From contig CM036239.1 in assembly GCA_020698575.1 (NCBI GenBank), positions 44,977,763 to 45,041,762 on the forward strand: a stretch of 64,000 nucleotides of DNA, read 5' to 3'. Positions 47,714 to 59,700 of this stretch are shown piece by piece. This DNA comes from Bostrychus sinensis (lineage: Eukaryota > Chordata > Actinopteri > Gobiiformes > Eleotridae). The notes beneath the pieces were generated by a model. The model did not search any database, was not told where the DNA came from, and was given only the letters and a program-made list of their open reading frames with translations. Each line of letters begins with the position of its first letter. Within the stretch, counting starts at the first letter, position 1. The position numbers were made by a program, and so were the translations under genes.

Positions 47714-50700
47714 TTCAATGTTTGAACTCTTTCACTGTCAAAGGTCAAAGGTGAGTCGTGCGCTAGGCTAATTGCTATTTGTCTAAGTTTATAGTCAAAG
47801 GCACAGTAGTAGGGCCCTTCTGACTACATATTTACATTTTCCTCTCCTCTAATGGTCATACTTTCATAAAAAAAAATTATTATTTGTCATTATCATATAA
47901 AAGAACGACTTTAATTATTATATAAAAGAAAAACTGAGTTGGAAAAAGTAGGGAGAGTGGAGTAAGTTGAGCCACTTAGATACTGTGACCCACTAGAGAT
48001 ATGACGTTCATGAACGGTCCGAATCTTTTTTATTTGCCAACCACAAAAAAACGTCTTAAGAAAACGTAAAATACAAGCTCAAGAGCGAATCACACGGAAA
48101 GAGACGAGGGGAGAGAGTATGGAGCTATATTTGTATCAATAAAATGAATTGATGCAAAACTAAAATAAATTGAGGCAATGATAAATCTCATAGGAAACAG
48201 TGTGCTTTGGCCTTAAGTGTTATGCTATTCATGTTAGCTCAGGTTACTGCCATGATCCGACTCGCGTAAGCTCTGGGCGCCACACTGCCCCCAGTGGTTG
48301 TCAGTGGAACAGGATTTCCTTTGAATCAATCCAAAGCAGTTTGAAAACGCGGAACGAATGTCTCAAAATGATCCGCAAGCGCAGGAGTGAGGAATTCGTG
48401 CATTGGAAGGGCTGAATGCGCACATAGGGCAATCCACAAATGCACAATCAACTATTTGCACTCAAAATGCAGATTTATGGATAAAAAGCACATCATCATT
48501 TTGAAATAATTACAACAGATATATGCAAATTAAAATATAGCTGCACACCCCTTGTGGTTGTCATTGGAACAGGATTTCTTTTGTAAATAAATCTTGCTGC
48601 CTCAAAATGGGGACAAATATCTAATAAAGATCCAAATGTGCAGAGGTGATGAATGCACAAATGGAGTGATCCACAAATGCAGACTGGACTATTCACATGC
48701 AAAACTGCAGATTTATAAATGACAAACATGATTGATTTGTGAAATAATTGCAAATAAAATATTAACTAACTAAATTAGAATTTAGTTACAAAAATTGCTG
48801 CATGCAAGTCACAAATGAGGCATTTTGAATAAATCATTCTAGTTGCATCAATACATTTATTGTTGCATCAATTCATTTTAGTTTTGCATCAGTTCATTTT
48901 AGTTTTTGCATCAGTTCATTTTATTGAAACAAATATAGCTCCATAAGAGAGGAGAGGAGCACAGGTCACATGCTCAGACTCACATTAGTCTGAAGTCTCT
49001 AGTTGTAAACAGTGTGTGTGCATGAAATTTTATTGTTGCCTGCTTACTTTTTACTGACATTTTTTTGTATGGCCATATATAAGTGTCACACATTTGCACA
49101 TTTTGGACATATTATAAATCCTAAATGGTGGTCTCCCTCTATGCAGAGCTATATAATAATGTAATAATAATAATGTTCATCAATAAAATACATTTTATTC
49201 TGATTAAATTTATAATGTATCACTCAGCCCAGTGTTTATCTCTCAAATAAACTGACTGGCTTCTTGAAATTATGTAATGAGCCGTCTTTTGAAATGAACA
49301 GATCTCAGAATTTCAGCTCTCATTAATGAGCCAGAAATCCCATCTTTATTGCCCACTCCTTGAGTCTTGGAAATTATACATTTTTATTGTCATGTGACTT
49401 TATAAATTAAGGGCGTTTCTACACGCCTCAAAAGATTGGGCATCCTGGAGAGGAAATAAGCAGGATTTTTATGAAAATGTATTTTAGTAAAGTCAAATTT
49501 AAATTAGTGCATGTTCGATAAAATGATTTATTCTGGTCTATTTTTTATTTCCTGGGTTGGTCATTCTGCTGAAGTATTTTTCTATTCCTAAGAAACTAGC
49601 TAGCTTGATTTATCCTAAATGAGGGCCATATGGGAAAATTCAGATGCCTCTGCTTCCATAAAAAAAAAACTATGGCAAAAATAAATATAAAAAATAGTCA
49701 TTATTCACTTATTCAATGCCATTCTATAGACCTAGTTTTCATATATTTTTTTGATGTGTCTCATTTTGCTAGAGATGAGTTCATTAAAATATTTTTTAAA
49801 TGCTATAACTCTAGAAGTTGAACAGGTTGCACATAAAAATAGAATAATACTAAGTTTATTTAATATTTCTTTATTACATTTCTCTTAGGACACATCAAAA
49901 TCTAAAGAATGAATTTCAGTTGAAATGTCAGCTTTAACCCTGGTGGTTCAACTTGACCACAACAAGACCACTTTTTTTAGCCAATTTTGGTAAAACAGTA
50001 CATCACAGAATACTTTTGCTAATTTAAACTGTTAAATAACATCTTAAAATGTATGTAGATGCTTTGATTGTGCTTCTGTTTTATTTTGCCTTGACACTAA
50101 TGCAACAAGTGGCTCAACTTACCCTGCTTTTCCCTATAGTATTTTGGTCAGCAAACAACAGCATTTTTTGTTTTCCAAAAAATTACTTAGGTCCCACATT
50201 TAGGATTTTAATGCTATTAAATGACATTTGTAAAAATAAAATACAATAAAAAAACTGCTAATGCTGCGTGTTTCCCAGGAGAGGATGCATATTCTCCCAT
50301 GATCTCCACTCATTCTACAATGAGAAGATCCTCAGAGCGTTTGGTCTGGAGACATTGACCAGGGCAGAGCTGTGTCTCCTGCTGCTACAGAGCGACTACA
50401 CACTGCTGCCTTCTGTAAGTACAGCTCTATTAAGTAGTATTAACCCTCGGGCCTTCTATTAAAAAAACACTCTTTACCCCTGAAGGCCCTTTTAAGTCAC
50501 TGGCTCAGATTTAAACATAATCGCACATTCTCTTAATGTATTTTGTTTTATTTATCAAAAAATTAATTATATTTATTTGATGAATGCAAAGTGTTTTTTG
50601 TGCAGGAATTATAAGTCTGGAATATGTTTTTGGTAAATTACTGTTTTTGCTATGCATCCATAGAAAACACTCAAAACTGTTTTAGTTGAAATAATTTATT

Positions 50701-53700
50701 CCACTGGCCTGCAGTCACTGTTATTTCCTATAGGAACTATAATAGTAATTACATGTCACCCAGTGTCTCTCAGCAGACATGGGCAAGTGGTGCAGCTGGT
50801 CGCTGCTGAATGACACAGAGGAATTAACAGGATTTCACATTTCTGCACTGCAATGGCAGTAGTTTGTTTTGTTTTGTTTTTGTCTAGACAATGGAAAAGT
50901 CTTGTTTTTCCACTGTTGATACTGAAATTCCAAAATTTGTTTTAAGATGAACATGTTGATTAAATATTGCAATCTCAGCTTAATAACTGCTAAAATGAAA
51001 GCAAAAAATACAACTGAAAAGCCCCAAAAGAGTCACAGGAGAGCCTGAGGGTTCCATTTATTGATTTAGTTGTATTTGTGGAAGCATAGACTCTAATCTG
51101 TGTAAGATTCAGGTGAGTGCAGGCACAGTCTGGAGAACAGTAAGGAAGACAAACCAATTTTTCATGCCGCTTATTTTAGAGATAGGGGACATGGACAAAA
51201 CCATCTATCTACCATTAAACTATGTAACTGTATTACAAAACATGTCATGTAATGAATGTAATAAGTGAGTAACAGCTATTGCTTTTCTATTGTTTGAATG
51301 GACATGTTACAAACTAACTACTTTTAAAGAACAAGAGTAACACATGTTTTCCGATTCAAATAATCTTATTGTTGGTTACTTAGTTCTACTTCTCACCAGG
51401 CAGCGCCACTTCAGTCATACCTGTGTTTAAATCTGCTGCTTTTTAAAATGGGTGGCCAGATTTTTATTTGCAAGACCTTGAGCTGCTGGCTGTGTCAACA
51501 GAACTTTTACCCAAACTTTTATCCAGTGGTAGAAGTCCTTCATTTTTTCACTAAAGTAAAAGTACAGATAAAAGAGGCAAGGCAAAGCAAGGCAAGTTTA
51601 TTTATATAGCACAATTCATACACAGAGCAATTCAAAGTGCTTTACACAAAAAAGTCAAGTTTAAAAGTACAAAGACAAGAATCACAATTAAAACAATAAA
51701 ATCAAAGTCCCAGATGGTTCATGGGACCAACAGGTCAGAGATGTACTTTGGTGCTAAGCCATGGAGAGACTTTAACAGTCTATTCTCTGAGCAACAGGAA
51801 GCCAATGCAGAAGAGCAAAATTTTACTCAAGTAAAAGTATCACATGAAGATTTCTACTTTAGTAAAAATATAAAAGTACTTATTTTCAAATGTACTTGTA
51901 ATTAAAAAAGTAAAAGTATTTCACACAGATTCAAGAACTAATGAATCTGTTAAATGTGATGGACTTTGCTACTTTACTGCATCTTTTATATTCATGTACT
52001 GTGTCTACAATGGTCACACAGCAAAAACTAACCATTTTTTAAACCAAACTCACCATTTTACGTCAAACCAACTCATAAATGTAGTGGAGTAAAAACTGCA
52101 GATACTTGCTCTAAAATGTAGTGAAGTAAAATTTACTCAGGTAAAGTACAGTACATGAAAATTGTACTTAAGGAAAGTTACAAAGTACTTTTATTTTGTT
52201 ACATTCTACCACTGCTTTTTCCTTTATTTAGCAAACCTTTTTATTGCTGTTTAACTACAGCATGGTCAACAGGAACTACCTGTTTTTTTCCTTGGATTAG
52301 AGGAAACCCATACTATCGTTTAAAATAGTATATTATAAAATTAATCTGTGAAAAATGTTACTTAATGCTGTTGCGTAGGTTGTATTAGTAAGGATCCGAA
52401 TCTTCTGGCACACTCCAATAAGGGACACTCCGATTGGCTATTGAATCATGGCTGCCAGGGGAAGTTAGAGAAAGTGCCTATTTTAGCGCTTGATGCATTT
52501 ATAAACTGTGCTAAAAATAAAAACATATATTCAGGGGGAAAAAAGTGAAACAAAATAAAATGCAGATAAAAAGTGATGATGCAAGATGTGATTTGCATCA
52601 AACTAATGACAAACTCAGAGCTTGGAATTTTTGGTAAGCTCCAAATTTCAGTTTGATGTCATATTTCTATTTTGAGGTAGTAAATTCATTGAGTTCTACA
52701 TTTGGAAAAATAAAAGCATGAGATTTTGTTGTAACAGCAACAGGAATGAGAGTTGTAAAATTCAAGTTTAACATATTACAAGATAATGCAGTAGCATAAT
52801 ATGTTGATTTAAAATGGGGTAAAGAGGTAATATATCGAACACTGTCTGTTTGTAAATTCTAATACAGTCTTTTTTTCCTTTTCGCTAAGATCTGCCATAA
52901 ATACAATAACCGCAGTGGATGTCAGGACGACTGTCAGAGACTGCACATCTGTCAGAGGTTCCTCAGCCGAGACTGCAGCTGCTTCAGGACACATGACTTT
53001 TTGGCCCCACAGCCACTGAAACGCCTCCAGGAAAAACGTATTCCAGACAATCTGATTAAGATTTTAAAGTCTGTCTATGCAAACAAAGAGGCACTGAGGC
53101 TCGCTGACAGGACGGACGATAGGGACAACAGAGGAAACAGGAGCAATAATAGTGATCATAGTGACCCACTGGCTGCCTCCAGTTCAGATCTTACCAATGA
53201 ATATGAACCAAACAACAGCAGCCAAGACTCAATGTCCCCTGGAGACACACTGAATACTGGATATGACACGGATTCAAGCAGCGACGCCAGCACAAACCAG
53301 AGTAAAAGTAGTGGTCGTGGGGGTCGTGGTGGTCGTGGAGGTCGTGGTGGTCGTGGTGGTCGTGGGGGTCGGGGGAAGAGAGGTCACAGAGGCAGTGGAG
53401 GAGGCAGGGGTAACAGGGGCAATAGACAACAGGATCAGACACTGTCTCATAGTGACCTATCTGATGGTTTTATGAGCGTTGTTAACAGTTCTTATTACAA
53501 ACTTAACTATTTTAGTCAAGACACAGAAAATGATGGTTTTGATTCAGATTCAAGCAGCAACATTAGTACAGATCAAAGTAAAAATGGTAGGGGTGGCCGT
53601 GGTGGTTTTGGAAGAGGAAACAACACAGGAACCAGAGGCAGTAGAGGAGGCAGGGGCAGTAGGGGCAATAATCCACAGTCTGATGGGATGCTCTCTCGTA

Positions 53701-56700
53701 GTGACCTACAAGCTGCCACCAGTGCAGTTGATTTTAGTCAACATAAACCAAACAACAGCAGCAATAAAAGCCAAGGACAAAGAGGTAATGTCTTCTTCTA
53801 ACGTGTTTCTATTGGGGCTTAAGTTACAAACACCAAAATAAAAATATATATATTTTTTTTAGATAAAACAGAGATCTGTATGTTTTTCATCAAAGGACAC
53901 TGTAAATATGAAGGTAAGTCCCTAATTAATTACTGTATGTTGTCATTTTATAGCATTATTCAGGTGTGCTTGTATGGACTTGTGCCTTCAGATCGCTGTT
54001 TCAAAGCTCATGACAAGATGCCGTACAGATGGGAGATCAAACAGGACGGCCAGTGGACTCCTATGGCTGATAATGAGAAAATTGAGCAAGCGTACTGTGA
54101 TGCTGAAAACACATACAGGTAGTCTCTACACAGCCACTACAGTGTGAGCAACTGTTTTGCATCAAGTACTAGTTCCAGCAGCTAACAGGAAAATGCACAG
54201 GTGTGGGTGCTGGAGCCTATCCCAGTAACTATATGGGCTTTATGCGGGCTTCACCCGGACATTGGCCAGTTAGTCACAGAGAAGTCACTTTCAACCCAAA
54301 AAAAATGAATTTAGTTTTTCCTTAACATTTAGGTAAACATTTACAAAAGGTTGGCATACACAACTCACAATAAAAATCCAAAACAACAAAAATATCGAGT
54401 TCATGCATGTCCATTGTGTATGTGTGTATGCAGCAACTGACAGGCTTGCACTGCACATCATTTACATTTGTGAAACAAAACAATGTCTCCTATTCTTTAG
54501 GAAAATATTATATTTTTCTGAAGAATGCAGAATTCATTAAGTCTTTGGCGAGCTACTGGCAAAGTGGTTGAAAGCTTGCAAGCTACTGGTTGGAGACCCC
54601 TAGTCTAATTTGTAGTGACTAAATGTAAAAATGAAACCTTAGCAACCCATTGTAAATTAATGACATATTATTTACTAATATGACCAATGGACTGCTAATG
54701 ACTCTTCAACTGTGGATGCTAACATATAAATGAAAAAGTTTAGTGTAGACAAAATACTAAACAGACATAACAAAACAGTAACAGTTTGCTCCTATATACT
54801 TTTTTGCTTTTTCATTCTCACAGTACCACCAGCCCTCCTGTGTATTTTGACACTATGACGTGTGGAAAAGACAAAGTGAGACGCCTCTCTACCATGAACT
54901 CTGCAGAGGAGCCAGACTTTATCCACACCACAGACTGGCTTTGGTACTGGGAGGACGAGTATGGGAAGTGGTTGCAGTACGGAGCTGTAAGTAACTGGAA
55001 TTAGGTGGTGTTTGCTTTAATTATGGCATCAGATGGCACTAATTCTGTCCATCTGTTAAACATTATAACTCACTTTATGGCACATGTTCACAACACTCGC
55101 TGGACTCTTAGTCACTCTAGTAGTCAAACTAGAGTTGCCCTCTTAACTCTCTTTCTAATGATCTGCTATATGTGCACTCCTGTTTATGTAACCAGCCAAC
55201 TCTTTTACCTCAATTTGAAGCTTTTCTATTTTATAACAAAATCACTAAGCTTTTGGCTTTCACTCCTGTGAACTAAAGGGTTGCCTCCCTGCAGTTTCAG
55301 GTTGAAGTATATACTGTATGTACTACAGGGCCTGGTCAAATGACGGTGTTGATTTGGCCAAAACCAACACCATGTTCACAGAGGTACCATTAGCCCAAGC
55401 ACTCTGCTGCCCAGAGCTCTGTGGAGGGAAAAAAAGCAATTAGGGTTGTTGTTACTTCCATTATGAAGGGTGTGTGTTCCAACTACAGAGGCATCACACT
55501 CCTGAGCCTCCAAGTGAAAGTTTAGCCATGGCTACTGGAGAGAAAAATGTCTTGTTGTCAAACCTCAGATTCAGGAGGAACAATGCGGTGGTCACTTGGT
55601 CGGTCCAAGGTCAAATGAGTTTTGTGCAATATTTTATCTTTCTGTGTGTGACGAAGAAAAATATGTGACTCTTCTTTTAGTCTAGTATATGTATTTATAT
55701 TTATAATAACAATTACTTTGGTGATTCATATATTGTGATAGTCACAGAGATGACACTTTCATCTCTGTGATCTCTGTAAGCTATGGTCCAGACAGTTTAT
55801 TATTTTACAGCGCATCTGGAGTAAAACCTAAAACCGAAGTCCCCATGACATGATCCACTGTGGAGGTCCCTAAAAGACAGGGATGAGCCGAATAGGACTT
55901 TCTTTTTGGGAGTTGCGCTCCTCCTCATACAATTTTTAGTGTATAGCCCTTGAAAAAAGTTTGGACGCCCCTGTGATATTGTGTACAGCTTTAATTTTAA
56001 CATGCAGTTGTGTTATGTTTGTGTCTTACAGACAGGCGAGCATCATTTAGCAAGTGTCACTAGTAGAGAACTGGAGGAAATGTATCTGAAAAATAACAAT
56101 GATGTGGTCCAGTTTAAAGCTGGTTCACAGTCATATGAACTCAGTTTCCAAGGTAAATATGCGGCAGCTAATCACACAATTTAAATGTGCATCTCACATA
56201 AATCAAATGTAGTGTTAAAGCCATGCATTTTTTTCAGACATGATTCAAACAAACATAAAGTACGGCACTAAGAGGATTGTGAGGAGACGCCCTCGGTTTG
56301 TCTCTGCAGCTGAAGTCCAAACAAAGAGGTACAGCTCATTCACACTGAGTGAATGCACTGTACGCCAAGATATTTTTAACTCTTACTTATTCTTGTAGGA
56401 AACGTCCAACAAACCCCACTGCTGTACCAGACTACTGGGACAAAACACAGATTCCTCAGACTGGACACAAGGTACAGTTATTATTGTCATAAATGGGCAC
56501 CTGGTGTTTTTTTATGACCTGTAGTGTGACACAAATTTAAAGTAAAATACAAAAAAATATTAAATAATAATTTGTTGTTAAAAAAAAAAGTATAAAAGAA
56601 GGTTGCCGGTCAAGCCCCGCTCCCACCATTGCATACTGCCATTGTGTCCCTGGTAAGGACACTTCACCCTCCATGCCAATGTATGAATGTGTTAGTGTGA

Positions 56701-59700
56701 CTGTGTTATAGTGCTGTCCAGAGAGGCTGTAGGCACAGATTGGCAGCCATGCTTCTGTCAGTCTGCCCCAGGGCAGCTGTGGCTACAGAAGTAGCTCACC
56801 ACCAGTGTGTTAATGAGGAGTGAATGAATAATGGACTAATGTAAAGCACTTTGTGAAGCTTGAGAAGCTTGTAAAGAGTAATATAAATCCAATCTATTAT
56901 TATTTTTAGTATTTATTTATTTTGGAAATGCTTGTATTTTGTATTTTGAAATGTTACAGTCACACTGCAGGACATTTTACAGGTTCAAGTATAAATAAAA
57001 TAACACACAACTTCTTTCTAAAACTATATACAGTATATTGCATAATATTCCCTATTTTGCACGACTGATAGTATTTTGGAAAAGGAAAAACATAATTTAG
57101 CAATACAAGAAATAAGGTGAATTTATAATTTAAAAAGCAATTTACAGTGCCATACATTAAAAACATTATGATTTGGTTGGTATTACTTCCATTTGTAATC
57201 CCTGGCAGTATTTCATGAACCAAAACAAACAGCTGTCAACAGCCTCATATTTCAAACATTCAGTGTCAATATCAAACATTACATTTGTAAGAACTTTAAC
57301 TAAAAGTATGTCATTGTTTTCACAGTGTGTCAGCCTCCAGCCCTCCCTTGGTGAATATAAGGAGATCCAAGATCTTTTCTGTCAAACCATGAAAGGATTT
57401 GACATCCTCAAAATTGAAAGGATTCAAAACAAAGCTGTTTGGGAAGCCTTTCAACTGTACGAATTTTAAAATCCATTAACTATTGATTTGTGCTTTAAAA
57501 GTGATCATTAATCTCTCATGTTTTCTATAACCACTACAGTCTGATATTCTTATTACTGTTTTTATTAAAGGCACAAGAATCACATGAAGAACAACAACAA
57601 TGGACAACCTGTGACAGAGAAAAAGCTTTTCCATGGGACCGACCCTAAATTTGTAGTCACCATTTGTGCCACAAACTTTGACTGGAGAGTCTGTGGAGTC
57701 AATGGGACAGCTTATGGCCAAGGTCAGTCTCTCAAAAATATTAAAATAAAAATAAAAAAATAAAGATTTTAAAAGGTTTTGGCCGATTGAACATCAGCGT
57801 CAGGCGTTGTACTCAAACGAGCTGTGTGCTCCATTCTAGGGGTGGAACAATAAACGATTATATCACTAATTGCAATAAAAACAGGAAAGATTAATTGATC
57901 GTGGCAATTTTTTATCGTCATGATAATCGTTCTTCGTGATAATCGCCATTATCCTCATATGAGAGAGCGTGTGCCCACTGCTGTTCGCAATGTTTGCATG
58001 CAAAATATATTCCAAGAAGGCTCAAAGCTTGTCTTCAGTCCAATTTCTTGATCTACAGCAGAGCAGAGAGATGGACTGAGGCGCACAGTGGACTGGGAGG
58101 CACTCAAGCCATCTGAGAATTTATGAGTAGCACTAAATGTTTGTAGTGCTATATGCTAATAAACACAGCTAACTTACAAGGTAATCATTAGTTTACCATT
58201 AAATATAAACAGTGACACTTTGAAACTTTGAAACTTGACACTTTTCGAAATCAAAATCAACAAAGTTAAAAAATGCGTTCCTCTCTCGGTAAATGCGTCT
58301 CACACAGCCCCATAAACGTATCTAAGCTACGGCTAACATGCGTTCACTTTTAAACTTTTACAATAAGATGATCTAAAATGCATATTTCTGTGATCTATAT
58401 TATGGAGCAGTATTTGTTTCAATAAAATAAATTGATGCAAAACTAAAATGAATTGATGCAAAACTAAAATGAATTGATGCAACAATAAATGTATTAATCC
58501 AACTAGAATGATTTATTCAAAATCCCTAATTTGTGACTTTGCAAATATATTATTTGCAATTATTTCACAAATCAGTCATGTTTGTCATTCATAAATCTGC
58601 AGTTTTGCATGTGAATAGTCCAATCTGCATTTGTGGATCGCTCCATTTGTGCATTTGCATTTGACATTTATCCCACATTTTGAGACAGCATGATTAATTC
58701 ACAAAAGAAATCCTGTTCCAATGACACCCACTGGCCAAAAATTGCTGCATGGAAGTCACAAATTAGGCATTTTGAATAAATCATTCTAGTGGCTTCAATA
58801 CATTTATTATTGCATCAATTAATTTTAGTTTTGCATCAATTCATTTTATTGAAACAACTATAGCTCCATATTGATATGTGTTGTTCTGTCTGCACTACTG
58901 AGTGCTGTCTGAAGGCCACTTCTACCTTCATTGAAGTACTCTGTACACGCTGCAGCAGTTTAACAAGTCACAGTTATCTAGGTCACTACAGCTGTTGTTT
59001 ACATATAGTTTACATTTTGGCCACAAGGGGGAGCCATATGTTTGCAATAATTTATCCTAAAATTATAAACTTGAATCTGTTGTGTCACTGTAAAGTAATT
59101 CTAGTATGTTTTAGCTACATTTTCAAACTGCAAGAATAATTTCATAATTATATGGATAATAACGTTAATCGCAATTATTGTGGCCAAGACAATCGTGACA
59201 TAAAATTCTATGATCGTCCAAAGCCTACTCCATTCACAATTTGTCAAACACGTTGTGTTTAACATTGAAATGTAAGGAACTTCTGTTCTAACCACTATTC
59301 TTTATGTTCCCCACATCTGTGATGATAGTGTGCAGCAGTTAGCTTACCTTAGCTTTAGCCTTATGCAGATGAAAATATAATCCTCCCTCTGAGACAAACT
59401 GCTGCATCAGGAGATGTTCTGCCTGCTGCCATCAGAAAGACGTTATCGCCTGTTTAGGGCCAAAACTGAGAGGATGAGGAGAAGCCTCTATCCTGAAGCA
59501 GTTAGATTTTTAAATCAGTCACACTCCTAAACCTCCACTTTATTTTGTACAGATACACAAGAGCACCAGGGTTGTGATATAGTATATATGTTATATGTTG
59601 TGTTTTTATTGTGTTTCAGTTGGATGGTACAAAAGAATTTCATTATGCATTATGCAATGCATGTATGTGTTTGTGACCAATAAACTAAACTAACAATAAA

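Larger units (their letters stand above)
47640..50278. other. parp12-like: Intron 1 of the PARP12-like gene
   Basis: Contains a (TTA)n microsatellite at about 47662-47711 and a palindromic element at 48118-48945. The rest is AT-rich with no recognised feature. Confidence 0.7.

Noticed and set aside
53191..53475. Frames reading poly-Val or His-Asp repeats over exon 3
   Set aside because: Alternate-frame shadows of the GGTCGTGGN array; the sense frame continues the zinc-finger exon.
53001..53801. A separate 266-residue RG-rich gene
   Set aside because: The frame is continuous upstream with two CCCH fingers after a good acceptor at 52889 and downstream joins exon 4 in phase, so it is exon 3 of the PARP12-like gene.
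57173..57469. A start codon upstream of exon 10 giving a 98-codon frame
   Set aside because: It runs through the intron into exon 10 and stops just after the exon 10 donor. The spliced gene explains the coding part.
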